From positions 1 through 64,000 of the forward strand of contig NZ_FRDM01000014.1 of the NCBI RefSeq assembly GCF_900143215.1: a DNA stretch of 64,000 nt. Reading direction: 5' to 3'. Shown here piece after piece: positions 30,684 to 39,482 of the stretch (positions are counted from its first letter, which is position 1; every line of letters starts with the position of its first letter). This DNA is from Geodermatophilus obscurus (GTDB lineage: Bacteria; Actinomycetota; Actinomycetes; Mycobacteriales; Geodermatophilaceae). The notes under the pieces were generated by a model. It was not told the origin of the DNA, did no database searches, and was given only the letters and a program-made list of their open reading frames with translations. Position numbers and translations under genes: made by a program.

Positions 30684-31110
30684 GGGGAGTCACCTCCCTC
30701 CGCGGGCGGGCACCCCGTGCCGGGGCTCGGTGGAGGGCAGGAGGCGGTGGGCGAGGCGTCCGCCATGGCCGCCATCTCGGCGCGCAGCGCCGCCAGTCGG
30801 GCGATCTCGGCTCGATCTCGACGAGGCGCCTGCGGAGCAGGTCTTCCGCAGGCTCGCAGGGGCAGGTGCCGGTGTCGCGGACGGTCAGCAGGGTGCGGAT
30901 GTCGGCCAGGCGCGAGCCGAGGCGCTGTGCGCCCTGGATGAATCTCAGCCGATCGAGCGCGCCGACGTCGTAGCTGCGGTAGCCCGCGGCGGTGCGCTCG
31001 GGCGCCGGCAGCAGACCGGCCCGCTCGAAGTCGCGGATGGTGTCCGGCCGCACTCCCACGGCAGTCGCCGACTCCGTGACCCGCAGTCCCCGTGCCGCCG
31101 TGGTGGTCAT
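30671..31110 (-). pseudogene. MerR-family metal regulator with a frameshift
   Basis: The N-terminal winged helix (LRVTESATAVGVRPDTIRDF, ERAGLLPAPERTAAGYRSY) and dimer helix start are normal, with a metal-type CPC in TGTCPCEPAEDLL. After LVEIE the frame is lost near 30811. One frame over it resumes IARLAALRAEMAAMAD and ends CPPAEGGDSPCSS. One missing base (GAGCCGAG for expected GAGGCCGAG) explains this. Cysteines after the dimer helix suggest sensing of a soft or divalent metal. Either a real mutation or a sequencing error. The tiny Cys-rich ORF overlaps its end. Confidence 0.8.
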
Positions 31111-31162
31111 GCGGCGGACCCCAGACCTTGGACCGCGGTCCCAAGGTCAACCCGCGAGTCGA

Positions 31163-31525
31163 CTATCCCGAGCAGCAGGCGTCGGCGCCCTCGGGCGTGA
31201 GGGCGGCGAGGGTCGCCAGCAGCTTGACGGGTCCGGCGAGGGCCTCGCAGCACAGGGAGTAGACGTTGCTGCGGCCCTTGGGGGTGATGGTCACCAGGCC
31301 CTGCTCGCGGAGCGGGGCGAGGTGGTGGCTGACCAGGGTCTGGCTCATCCCGCTGAGCTCGGTGAGCCCGCGGACCGAGCGGGGGCCCTCGGCCAGCAGG
31401 AGCAGCAGGTGCAGCCGGTTCGGATCGGCCAGGGCCTTGAGCTGCGGAGCGAGCAGGCGGGCCCGATCAGCAGCGGAGGTGAACGCCTCGGGGTCGAGAA
31501 GGCGGACGTCGAGCTCCTGGCGCAT
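31163..31525 (-). CDS. ArsR/SmtB-family repressor
   Basis: 120 residues from the second Met (31525); the first ATG is at 31531. Winged helix visible: LLAPQLKALADPNRLHLLLLL, LSGMSQTLVSHHLAPLREQG, SNVYSLCCEAL. Vicinal Cys pairs occur in SLCCEA and at the end (DACCSG), suitable for arsenite or a similar thiophilic metal. The candidate promoter puts transcription start next to 31525, so I prefer a leaderless start there. Divergent from the flavoprotein gene, which it probably controls. Confidence 0.85.
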   Translation of the reverse strand: MRQELDVRLLDPEAFTSAADRARLLAPQLKALADPNRLHLLLLLAEGPRSVRGLTELSGMSQTLVSHHLAPLREQGLVTITPKGRSNVYSLCCEALAGPVKLLATLAALTPEGADACCSG

Positions 31526-31532
31526 GAGCATG

Positions 31533-31561
31533 ATTATTACACGCGGAGGTTGTTGTCAACA
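31533..31561 (-). promoter_or_regulatory. arsR promoter and overlapping palindrome
   Basis: On the minus strand a perfect TTGACA (31559-31554) and AATAAT (31538-31533) are 15 bases apart, with start near 31526. The palindrome TGTTGTCAACA (31551-31561) covers the -35, a logical operator for the ArsR protein. The plus-strand promoter for the flavoprotein must overlap but is not clear. Confidence 0.55.
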
Positions 31562-31621
31562 GCGTTCGTTGTTACCGTCGCGGCCATCGACAGACGTCGA
31601 AGTGTCGAGGAGTGGATCGGG

Positions 31622-33040
31622 ATGGATGCCGTGGACACAACGCTGCCGGTCGTGGTCATCGGAGCTGGCCCGGTTGGACTGACTGCGGCTGTGCACCTGC
31701 TGGAGCGCGGGTTGGAGCCCCTGGTGCTGGAAGCCGGCGACCAGGTCGGCGCGGCCATCCGGAAGTGGGGCCACGTGCGCCTGTTCTCCCCGTGGGAGTA
31801 CGACGTCGACGCGGTTGCACTGCGCCTCCTCGAGGCCCACGGCTGGGAGTCGCCCGACCGCGACGAACTCCCGACCGGTGCCGAGCTGGTCGAGTCCTAC
31901 CTGGCTCCGCTGGCAGCCACGCCCGAGCTCGCCGGGCGCATCCGCACCGGCACCCGGGTGCTCGCGGTCAGTCGCCTGGGCGTGGACAAGACACGCACCG
32001 TGGGCCGTGAGGGCCGCCCGTACGTCGTCCGGACGGTGCGCGACGGCCAGGTCGTCGACATCGCCGCCCGGGCGGTGCTCGACGCGTCAGGAACGTGGGG
32101 GAGGTCGAACCCCCTCGGCGCCGCCGGGCTGCCGGCCATCGGCGAGGACCAGACCGGTCCGTGGCTGGTCGGCCCGCTGCCCGACGTGCTGGGCGCCGAT
32201 CGCAAGCGCTTCGCCGGCAAGCACACCCTCGTGGTCGGCATGGGCCACTCGGCGGCCAACACCCTGCTGGCGCTGGTGCAGCTGCGCGAGGAAGAGCCGG
32301 ACACCGAGATCACCTGGGCGATCCGCGGCCGTTCCCCGGCCCGCCTCTACGGCGGGGGGGACGCCGACGGCCTGCCGGCGCGCGGCCTGCTCGGCTCGAC
32401 GCTCAAGGCGGCCGTTGCCAGCGGCGCGGTCACGCTCATCCGCGAGTTCACGGTGACTTCCCTGGCCCCGCCGACCGACGGGACCGGGCAGGTGACGGTC
32501 GCCGGCACCGGGCGCGACGGAGAGCCGGTGAGCCTCCAGGCCGATGCCATCGCTGCCGCCACGGGCTTTCGCCCCGATCTCGAGATCCTGCGCGAGGTCC
32601 GCCTCGGTCTCGATCCCGGGGTCGAGGCGCCTGCGGCGCTGGCGCCGCTGATCGACCCGAACTTCCATTCCTGCGGCACCGTGCCGCCGCACGGCGAGGC
32701 GCTGCTGGCGCATCCCGACGAGGGTTTCTACATCGTCGGCATGAAGTCCTACGGCCGGGCGCCGACGTTCCTGCTGGCCACCGGCTACGAACAGGTCCGC
32801 TCCATCGCCGCGGCGCTCGCCGGAGACAGCGAGGCCGCCGAGCGCGTGGAGCTCGCGCTGCCGGCGACCGGCGTCTGCTCGACCGACCTCGGTGAAGCGG
32901 AGGCAGCCGAGGCAGGGGGAGTGGGCTTCGCGACCGGCTCGGAACACGGCTACTCAGCCGAAGAGCCGGTGGCAGCCAGCAGCTGCTGCGGCAGCGCGAC
33001 GGCGCCGGTCCCGGTGCCGTCGCCCTCCTGTGGAGGCTGA
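31622..33040 (+). CDS. FAD/NAD(P)-dependent oxidoreductase of the metal island
   Basis: 472 residues. First dinucleotide motif VVIGAGPVGLTAAVHLLERG, then RKWGHVRLFSPWEYD, a second motif LVVGMGHSAANTLLALVQL and ATGFRPDLEI, a layout like flavin monooxygenases or thioredoxin-reductase-like proteins. The C-terminus carries Cys (SSCCGSA, PSCGG). Similar flavoproteins occur in actinobacterial arsenic clusters next to ArsR and an MFS pump, as here. The reaction is unknown; oxidation of an organic or inorganic arsenical is one possibility. ATG at 31622 chosen; the frame is open much further upstream. Confidence 0.7.
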   Translation: MDAVDTTLPVVVIGAGPVGLTAAVHLLERGLEPLVLEAGDQVGAAIRKWGHVRLFSPWEYDVDAVALRLLEAHGWESPDRDELPTGAELVESYLAPLAATPELAGRIRTGTRVLAVSRLGVDKTRTVGREGRPYVVRTVRDGQVVDIAARAVLDASGTWGRSNPLGAAGLPAIGEDQTGPWLVGPLPDVLGADRKRFAGKHTLVVGMGHSAANTLLALVQLREEEPDTEITWAIRGRSPARLYGGGDADGLPARGLLGSTLKAAVASGAVTLIREFTVTSLAPPTDGTGQVTVAGTGRDGEPVSLQADAIAAATGFRPDLEILREVRLGLDPGVEAPAALAPLIDPNFHSCGTVPPHGEALLAHPDEGFYIVGMKSYGRAPTFLLATGYEQVRSIAAALAGDSEAAERVELALPATGVCSTDLGEAEAAEAGGVGFATGSEHGYSAEEPVAASSCCGSATAPVPVPSPSCGG

Positions 33041-33050
33041 ACGCCGGGCC

Positions 33051-34277
33051 ATGGGATCAGCGCAGCCCGCCGCGGCGGTGTCCGGGAGCTCTCGGCACCC
33101 GCCGCGGCGGGCGCTGGCCGGACTGTGCATCACCCAGGTCACCAGCTGGGGCGTCCTCTACTACGCCTTTCCGGTCGCCCTGGCCTCGATCACCGCCGAC
33201 ACCGGCTGGTCGGCCACCGCCACCACAGCGGCCTTCTCCGCCGGCCTGGTGGTCTCGGCGCTGGTCGGGATCCCCGTCGGGCGCTGGCTCGACCGCTACG
33301 GGCCCCGCCGCGTGATGACCGCAGGCTCCGTGCTCGCCGTTCCGTCCACCGTCGGCATCGCGCTGGCGCCGAACTACGCGACGTTCCTGGCGGCCTGGCT
33401 GGTCGCCGGGGCCGCGATGGCCGCGGTGTTCTACCAAGCGGCGTTCGCGGCGCTCACCCGCTGGTACGGTGACCGCCGGGTCCGGGCGCTGACGGCACTG
33501 ACTCTCGTCGCGGGCCTGGCCAGCACGCTGTTCGCGCCGCTGACCAACGCGCTGATCGAGGCCCTCGGCTGGCGCGGCACCTACCTGGTGCTCGCCGCGG
33601 TGCTGGCGGTGGTCACGATCCCGCTGCACGTCTTCACGCTGACTGCGCCCTGGGTGCAGGAGGGCATCCCTGAGTCCTCACCGCGCCACCGGGCCCGCCG
33701 GATCCCCCTCGAGGTGCGCAGCGGCGAGTTCCTGGCCCTGTCGGCAGCACTCACGCTCACCGCTTTCGGGCTCTACGCGACGAGCCTGACGGTGATCCCG
33801 CTACTCACCGGGCGGGGCTTCTCCGCGTCGCTGGCAGCGACCACCCTCGGGCTCCTGGGTGCCGGCCAGCTGCTCGGCCGCATCGTCTACGGACCACTCT
33901 CTGCCCGCACCACCCCGACCGGGCGAGCGGTGATCCTCATCGGGGCCTCGGCGCTGGCCATCGGGCTCCTCGGAGCGCTCACCGGCCCACCGGCTGCCCT
34001 CATCGGCGCTGCAGTCGCCCTCGGCGCGGTCCGCGGGGCCTGCACCCTGCTGCAGGCAACGGCGGTCGCGGACCGGTGGGGTACGGCGCGCTACGGCACC
34101 CTGTCGGGCTTCTTCGCCGCTCCCATCACCGCAGCGACCGCGCTCGCGCCCTGGGCGGGCACGGCGCTGGCCGAGGTCGTCGGCAGCTACGCGGCGGCCT
34201 TCTCGCTCCTGGCCGGCGTCGTCCTGGTCGCCGCGGCGCTGGCCTGGCGGGCCGCCTCCGAGCGACCAACACCGTGA
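33051..34277 (+). CDS. MFS efflux transporter
   Basis: 408 residues with about twelve membrane helices. The MFS loop 2-3 motif is GIPVGRWLDRYGPRRVMT, and the repeat half has GQLLGRIVYGPLSART. It starts ten bases after the flavoprotein, so the two form one unit, and export of the flavoprotein's product is a fair guess. A GTG at 33030 in the same frame would overlap the upstream gene by 11 bases; GGAGG at 33032 is rather far from the ATG at 33051. Confidence 0.8.
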   Translation: MGSAQPAAAVSGSSRHPPRRALAGLCITQVTSWGVLYYAFPVALASITADTGWSATATTAAFSAGLVVSALVGIPVGRWLDRYGPRRVMTAGSVLAVPSTVGIALAPNYATFLAAWLVAGAAMAAVFYQAAFAALTRWYGDRRVRALTALTLVAGLASTLFAPLTNALIEALGWRGTYLVLAAVLAVVTIPLHVFTLTAPWVQEGIPESSPRHRARRIPLEVRSGEFLALSAALTLTAFGLYATSLTVIPLLTGRGFSASLAATTLGLLGAGQLLGRIVYGPLSARTTPTGRAVILIGASALAIGLLGALTGPPAALIGAAVALGAVRGACTLLQATAVADRWGTARYGTLSGFFAAPITAATALAPWAGTALAEVVGSYAAAFSLLAGVVLVAAALAWRAASERPTP

Positions 34278-34325
34278 CGGCGCGAGGCCTTGCGACCACG
34301 CGCCAGGTGGGCTCACCGTGGCCGG

Positions 34326-34889
34326 GTGAGGCGCCAATCCGCCGCTGGCCGGCCGCCTGCCGAGGACCCGGTGGACCGGGCCGCCATCAGCGGTGAGATG
34401 GAGCAGGCCCTGGCCCGGCTGCACGCGCTGCTCGCCACTGCCGACGCCGGTGACCTGCGCCGTGGCAGCCACGGCACCCGGTGGACCAACGAGCAGCTGA
34501 TGTACCACATGGTCTTCGGATACCTGATCGTCCGGACCCTGCTGCCGCTCGTCCGCGTGGTCAGCCGGCTGCCGCCGGCGGTCGGCCGCGGGTGGGCCGC
34601 ACTGCTGGACTCCACCACCCGGCCCTTCCACGTCGTCAACTACTGGGGGTCGGTGGGCGGCGCCCGGGTGTTCAACCACTTCCGGATGGGACCACTGGCG
34701 GACCGCACCATCGCCGCGCTGCAGCGGAGTCTGGCGCGGGAGAAGGAGGCGGCCCTGCACCGCGGCATGCCGTTCCCGGCCGGTTGGGATCCGTACTTCG
34801 GCCATCTGACGCTGGCCGAGGTGTACCGGTACGCAACCCGGCACTTCGAGCACCACCGCCGCCAGCTGACCCTTGGTACCGGCCCCTGA
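34326..34889 (+). CDS. DinB-like four-helix protein
   Basis: 187 residues. Helical, with a His in LMYHMVFGYLIVRT and the C-terminal HFEHHRRQLTLG, the usual metal-ligand places of the DinB/YfiT superfamily. Many such proteins are thiol (mycothiol/bacillithiol) transferases, but this one cannot be assigned. GTG at 34326 chosen for its position 48 bases after the MFS gene; an upstream codon at 34290 is possible. Confidence 0.6.
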   Translation: MRRQSAAGRPPAEDPVDRAAISGEMEQALARLHALLATADAGDLRRGSHGTRWTNEQLMYHMVFGYLIVRTLLPLVRVVSRLPPAVGRGWAALLDSTTRPFHVVNYWGSVGGARVFNHFRMGPLADRTIAALQRSLAREKEAALHRGMPFPAGWDPYFGHLTLAEVYRYATRHFEHHRRQLTLGTGP

Positions 34890-34948
34890 CCGCTGGCGTG
34901 TTGGGGTGCGGCGGCCTGCGGCGCGCGCGGGACGAGAGGGGTGTCGGC

Positions 34949-35368
34949 TCAGCGGCCGGGAGCCGAGGGCACCTGGAGTTCGGTGAGCAGGCCGCGGATG
35001 CGGGTCTCGATCCCGTCGCGGATGGGGCGCACGGACTCGACGCCCTTGCCGGCCGGATCCTCGAGGGCCCAGTCGACGTAGCGCTTGCCGGGAAAGATCG
35101 GGCAGGCGTCGCCGCAGCCCATGGTGATGACGACGTCCGAGGCCTCGACGGCCTCCGTGGTGAGCACCTTGGGCCGCTGATCGGTGATGTCGATGCCGAC
35201 CTCGCGCATCGCCTCGACCGCGGACGGGTTGATCCGGTCGCCCGGCATGGACCCGGCGGAGCGGACCTCGACGGCGTCGCCGGCGAGGTGGCGCAGCCAG
35301 CCGGCGGCCATCTGGGAGCGGCCGGCGTTGTGCACGCAGACGAACAGGACGCTTGGCTTGTCAGCCAC
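34949..35368 (-). CDS. arsC: Arsenate reductase (LMW phosphatase-like, mycothiol-type)
   Basis: 139 residues. The P-loop VLFVCVHNAGRSQMAAG has the CX5R of the family; TMGCGDACPIFPGKRYVDW is the conserved second half. Sequence is like the actinobacterial arsenate-mycothiol transferases, in which one catalytic Cys attacks arsenate. GTG at 35368 with GAGGAG before it. The frame is continuous with the upstream arsC only because that gene is frameshifted. Reduces arsenate to arsenite for export by Acr3. Confidence 0.88.
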   Translation of the reverse strand: MADKPSVLFVCVHNAGRSQMAAGWLRHLAGDAVEVRSAGSMPGDRINPSAVEAMREVGIDITDQRPKVLTTEAVEASDVVITMGCGDACPIFPGKRYVDWALEDPAGKGVESVRPIRDGIETRIRGLLTELQVPSAPGR

Positions 35369-35403
35369 GGTGGAATCTCCTCGGGGTCGGTGAGCCGGCG
35401 CGG

Positions 35404-36064
35404 TCATCGCGAGGCGCCAGCGGGGTGCAGTTCGGCAAGCAGCGCCCGTACACGAGCGTCGATGTCGGCGCGGGATGGCGCGGACCTCACCAACGGAATG
35501 ACCGGCGGGGTCCCGGACCTGCCAGTCCAGGTAACGCTTGCCCGGGTAGACCGGGCAGGCGTCGCCGCAGCCCATCGTGACGACCACGTCGGCGGCGCGG
35601 GCGACGTCGTCGGTCAGCGGCTTGGGGAACTCGGCGCCAAACTCGACGCCGACCTCAGCCATCGCCTCGACGACGGCGGCATCGATACTCGCCGTCGGCT
35701 GCGAACCGGCCGAGCGGACGTGCACGCGGTCCCCGCCGTGCTGCGCCATCAGCGCCGCGGCCATCTGCGAGCGCCCGGCGTTGTGCACGCAGACGAAGAG
35801 GATCTCGCAGACGTCGCTGTCGATGACGCCCTTGGCCTGGGCCAGCGCGGTGAGGCGCTCGGTGGCGAAGCGCCCCGCGAGCACCGGCAGGTGCGCGGTC
35901 ACCGTCGCCGTGCGGGCCGGCGCCGTGTAGGACTCGAAGACGTAGCGGTCGATGGTCTCGCGGGCGAAGACCCCGGCGAAGCGGACCGCCAGCTGGTCAA
36001 CCAGGCGGTGCAGCGTGGCCTCGGGCACCAGCAGCCCGGGCAGGGCCTTGTCCTCGCGGGTCAT
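35404..36064 (-). pseudogene. Second ArsC with N-terminal helical domain, frameshifted
   Basis: Residues 1-85 form a three-helix domain (LLVPEATLHRLVDQLAVRFAG) found on some actinobacterial ArsC/phosphatases. Then comes LFVCVHNAGRSQMAAALM and TMGCGDACPVYPGKRYLDW. After VGEVRAI the frame is lost at the G-run 35472-35474. One frame over it reads ADIDARVRALLAELHPAGAS and stops at 35404, the normal ArsC end. One extra base explains this and creates a 371-codon read-through ORF joined to the next arsC. Catalytic residues are upstream of the shift, so partial function is possible. Confidence 0.8.
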
Positions 36065-37187
36065 CGAGCACTCCTCACTGCAGCATCAGGGACGGTGCGG
36101 TCGCCGGGGAACCAGCGCCGAGCGGCCCACAGGGCGACGTAGACGAGCGCGACGAGCACCGGCACCTCGATCAGCGGCCCGACCACGCCGGCCAGCGCCT
36201 GGCCGGACGTCACGCCGAAGGTGCCGATGGCGACGGCGATAGCGAGCTCGAAGTTGTTGCCCGCCGCGGTGAAGGCGAGCGTGGCCGTCTTGGCGTAGCC
36301 CAGGCCCAGGCGCATGCCGAGCAGGAAGCTGCCGCCGAACATCAGGAAGTAGTAGGCCAGCAGCGGCAGCGCGATCCGCGCGACGTCCCAGGGCTGGGAG
36401 GTGATCGCATCGCCCTGCAGCGCGAAGAGCATGACAATGGTGAAGAGCAGCCCGTAGAGGGCGATCGGGCCGATCCTGGGCAGCACCCGGCTCTCGTAGT
36501 ACTCCCGCCCGCGGGCCCGCTCACCCAGGGTGCGGGTGAGGAAGCCGGCCACCAGCGGGATGCCGAGGAAGACCAGCACCGACACCACGATGGCCCAGAC
36601 GCTGAACTCTGCCGACGACGTCGACAGCCCCAGCCACCCGGGCAGCACCTGCAGGTAGAACCAGCCCAGCGCCGCGAAGGCCAGGATCTGGAACACCGAA
36701 TTGATGGCCACCAGAACCGCTGCCGCCTCGCGGTCACCGCAGGACAGGTCGTTCCAGATCAGCACCATCGCAATGCATCGCGCCAGGCCAACGATGATCA
36801 ATCCCGTCCGGTACTCGGGCAGGTCGGGCAGCAGCAGCCAGGCGAGGGCGAACATGAGCGCCGGGCCGATCAGCCAGTTGAGCGCCAGGCTCGCGCCCAG
36901 CAGCCTGCGGTCCCGGTCACCCGGTCCAGCTCGGAATACCGGACCTTGGCCAGCACCGGATACATCATCAGCAGCAGCCCGATGGCGATCGGCAGGCTCA
37001 CGTTGCCCACCTCGACCGCCGACAGGGCGTCGTCGAGGCCGGGGATGAGGCGGCCCAACAACAGGCCGGCGGCCATGGCGGCGACGATCCAGACCGGGAG
37101 CAACCGGTCGAGGGTGGACAGGCGCTGGAGGACCGGGGCGTCGACGTCGGTGCCCGGGCGGGCGGTCTCGCCGACGGTGTCGCTCAT
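36061..37187 (-). pseudogene. acr3: Arsenite efflux permease Acr3, frameshifted
   Basis: The N-terminal part (ATG 37187: MSDTVGETARPG, then LLPVWIVAAMAAGLLLGRLI and VLAKVRYSELDRVTG) is in one frame. From about 36914 the next frame continues RRLLGASLALNWLIGPALMF. The family motif ARCIAMVLIWNDLSCGD, with the essential membrane Cys, and FTAAGNNFELAIAVAIGTFG follow. One missing base in GTGACCGGGACC explains the break. About ten helices in all. As read, no full protein is made. ATGA overlaps join it to arsR upstream and arsC downstream. Confidence 0.82.
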
Positions 37188-37534
37188 GCGCTCGCACCCG
37201 CCAGGGCGGGCGAGCTGAACACGTTGGCCACCGCCGAGAGCGCCGCGGGGCGCACGGCGTAGTAGACCCACACGCCGCGCTTCTCCCGGTCCAGGATCCC
37301 CGCGGAGTGCAGCACCTTGAGGTGGTGGCTGATCGTGGCCTGGGTCAGGTCGAAGGCCTCGTTGAGGTCGCACACGCAGGCCTCACCGGCCTCGCTGGAG
37401 GCAATCAGGCTGACCATGCGCAGCCGCACCGGGTCGGCCAGGGCCTTGAGCAGCGCGGCCAGCTCCTCGGCCTGTTCGCTGCTCATCGCCGAGCCGGTCA
37501 GGGGTGTGCAGCAGGCGAAGCCGGGGTCGCTCAT
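37184..37534 (-). CDS. arsR: Arsenic-responsive repressor ArsR
   Basis: 116 residues. Winged helix with the classic arsenite site: EACVCDLNEAF (the CVC pair) leading into LTQATISHHLKVLHSAG and REKRGVWVYYAV. Another CC lies near the N-terminus (FACCTPL). I chose ATG 37534, with GGGAGCGAG upstream; in-frame ATGs at 37558 and 37579 are possible, but 37579 lies within the palindrome. First gene of arsR-acr3-arsC-arsC, linked by four-base overlaps. Confidence 0.88.
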   Translation of the reverse strand: MSDPGFACCTPLTGSAMSSEQAEELAALLKALADPVRLRMVSLIASSEAGEACVCDLNEAFDLTQATISHHLKVLHSAGILDREKRGVWVYYAVRPAALSAVANVFSSPALAGASA

Positions 37535-37575
37535 CGTCTCGCTCCCATCGAGGGTCATCGATGGGGATCGTAATG

Positions 37576-37589
37576 ACATCCGTCGATGT
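37576..37589. promoter_or_regulatory. Palindrome upstream of arsR
   Basis: ACATCCGTCGATGT is a perfect 5-4-5 inverted repeat about 42 bases before the arsR start, amid several CATCGA/TCGATG half-sites. A likely ArsR operator by position only. From here to 37743 I see no gene. Confidence 0.4.
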
Positions 37590-37743
37590 GATGAACCTCG
37601 ATGGGTGAACCCAGTCGTCCGAGGACAGCCGCAGCCGCTCAGGCGGTACGCGCTCGAGGTGCCTGCCAGGGCTCCGGTCGTGGGTCATGACGTACTCGAT
37701 GTGAGCCCTCCGGCCGCGGTCGCAGCGGGCATCGGCGCGAGGG

Positions 37744-38379
37744 TCACGGCCAGCTGCGGGGTGTGACACCGGAAGTTGTCAGGCGGCCTACGCCGGGGAT
37801 GAAGCGGCCGGTCGCCGCGGCGTAGCGCGCGTAGCTGCCGCCGTGGGTGGTGAGCAGGTAGGGCTCTTCGATGAGACGCACCTGCATCTCGACAGCGGCC
37901 GCCAGGCACACGAGGGCGGCCACCGACAACCACGTCGGCACCATCAGGGTCAGACCCAGCTGGGCGACCACCATCGCCGTGAAGATCGGATTGCGGACCA
38001 ACGCAAAGAGGCCACCGGTCACCAGCTCGGTGCGCTCGGTCTCCTTGACCCCGATGCGCCACGACGAGCCCATCCCGGTCTGAGCGGCGAGCACACCGGC
38101 GAAGCCGACGAGAGCGAGCACCAGGCCGACGAGGCCGGCGGCGTCGACCGACGATCCGCTCGGGCGAGCCGCGACGTCGACGACGGCGAGAGCCAGCGCG
38201 GTGAGGCCGAGCACGAGGGCGGCGACGAGGGAGATGCCGGCCCACCACCGCAGCGAGCCGGGCTTGCCGGAGATGCCGTGAAAGCCCGACGAGCCGGTGC
38301 GTCGCAGCTGCAGCACGGTCCGCAGGCCGAAGGCGACCGCCGATCCCACGAGGTAGATCAGCAGCGCAGTGATGGCCAC
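37744..38379 (-). CDS. Isoprenylcysteine carboxyl methyltransferase-like membrane protein
   Basis: 211 residues with five or so helices. The C-terminal SAM-binding region of the ICMT/PEMT-type fold is seen: TGGLFALVRNPIF, VRLIEEPYLLTTHGGSYARY and FIPGVG. GTG start directly follows the stop of the CDF gene (TGAGTG). Such proteins accompany actinobacterial metal transporters, but the substrate is unknown. Confidence 0.75.
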   Translation of the reverse strand: MAITALLIYLVGSAVAFGLRTVLQLRRTGSSGFHGISGKPGSLRWWAGISLVAALVLGLTALALAVVDVAARPSGSSVDAAGLVGLVLALVGFAGVLAAQTGMGSSWRIGVKETERTELVTGGLFALVRNPIFTAMVVAQLGLTLMVPTWLSVAALVCLAAAVEMQVRLIEEPYLLTTHGGSYARYAAATGRFIPGVGRLTTSGVTPRSWP

Positions 38380-39090
38380 TCAGGCGTTCCGGTCGGAGTA
38401 GCAGCAGGCGCAGCCGGGGGAGCAGGCGCAGTCGTCGTGGGCGCCGTCGGCATGAGCGAAGAGCGCCTCGGTCGGCGAGCAGCAGCTGTCACCGCGCCAG
38501 GCCTCGCGGCCCTCCTTGAGGGCGATGCCTGCGATGACGAGGGCGGCAATCGGGTCGGCCCAGGACCAGCCGAAGAGGCTGTTGAGCGCCAGCCCGACGA
38601 GCAGGACGCCGGAGAGGTAGGTGCACAGCAGCGTCTGCTTGGAGTCGGCGACGGCCGAGGCCGAGCCCAGCTCTCGGCCCGCTCGGCGCTGGGCGCAGGA
38701 CAGGAAGGGCATGACCGCCAAGCTCACCGCGGCGAGCACCAGGCCCACCGTCGAGTGCTCGGCTCCGCCGGAGCCGAGGAGGGACCGCAGCGCGTCGAAG
38801 GTGACGAAGGCAGCCAGGGCGAAGAACGAGACGGCGATGACCTTGAGGGTCGCCCGCTCGCGCGCCTCGGGGTCACTGCCGGCGAACTGCCACGCGACGG
38901 CCAGCGCCGAGGACACCTCGATCACCGAGTCGAGCCCGAAGCCGATGAGTGCCGACGACGAGGCGGCGGTGCCGGCAGTGAGGGCGACGACGGCTTCGAT
39001 CAGGTTGTAGGTGATCGTCGCTGCGACCAGGAAGCGGATGCGCCGCGCGAGAGCCGCGCGGCGGTCGGCACTCAGCGTCGCGGTCGTCAC
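38380..39090 (-). CDS. Cation diffusion facilitator-like transporter with Cys-rich tail
   Basis: 236 residues. Five to six helices with ALIGFGLDSVIEVSSALAVA and VADSKQTLLCTYLSG, the helix 2 and helix 5 metal-site regions of CDF proteins. WADPIAALVIAGIALKEG closes the membrane part. The tail from about residue 200 has eight Cys (GDSCCSPTE, DDCACSPGCACC), fit for thiophilic metals such as Cd or Pb. It is shorter than typical CDF proteins. GTGA overlap with the CmtR-like regulator. Confidence 0.8.
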   Translation of the reverse strand: MTTATLSADRRAALARRIRFLVAATITYNLIEAVVALTAGTAASSSALIGFGLDSVIEVSSALAVAWQFAGSDPEARERATLKVIAVSFFALAAFVTFDALRSLLGSGGAEHSTVGLVLAAVSLAVMPFLSCAQRRAGRELGSASAVADSKQTLLCTYLSGVLLVGLALNSLFGWSWADPIAALVIAGIALKEGREAWRGDSCCSPTEALFAHADGAHDDCACSPGCACCYSDRNA

Positions 39091-39482
39091 GACTCGGCCC
39101 CCGCGCGAGCTGCAACGCCGTAGGTGGGGCAGAGGTCGACGGCGTCGCCGGTGAGGGCCAGCAGCCGCTCGGCGGCAGCGAGCAACTCGAGCAGTTCGTC
39201 GCGTGTCGTCAGCGAGAACATCGACGCGCGCCCCTGTGGCCGGGACTCGACGAGGCCGCAGTCGCGCAGACAGGCGAGGTGCTTGGAGACCGTCGACTGG
39301 GCGAGGCCCAGGTGCTTGGTCAGCTCGACGACGCGGTGCTCACCGAGGGACAGGTGGCGCAGGATCGCCAAGCGCGTCGGATCCGAGAGGCTGTGGAACA
39401 GAGACGCCGCCGGCGAGAGCCCGGAGGTCTCGAGCAGAGGAGCCTCGGTGCTGCCGTGACGTTGGGGCGCTTTCATCGACAC
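39087..39482 (-). CDS. CmtR-like ArsR-family Cd/Pb sensor
   Basis: 131 residues. The DNA-binding helix carries TVSKHLACLRDCGLV, whose CxxxC matches the Cd(II)/Pb(II) site of mycobacterial CmtR. A third Cys lies in the C-terminal VDLCPTYG, as in CmtR. GTG at 39482 is six bases after TAACAT, so a leaderless start is likely; an ATG at 39476 is the alternative. It leads an operon with the CDF transporter and the ICMT-like protein. Confidence 0.85.
   Translation of the reverse strand: MSMKAPQRHGSTEAPLLETSGLSPAASLFHSLSDPTRLAILRHLSLGEHRVVELTKHLGLAQSTVSKHLACLRDCGLVESRPQGRASMFSLTTRDELLELLAAAERLLALTGDAVDLCPTYGVAARAGAES

Noticed and set aside
34949-36064. A genuine two-domain ArsC fusion as the primary annotation
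   Set aside because: The alternate frame restores a normal ArsC end and stop, and the second gene keeps its own ribosome site and start; a one-base error or mutation is simpler.
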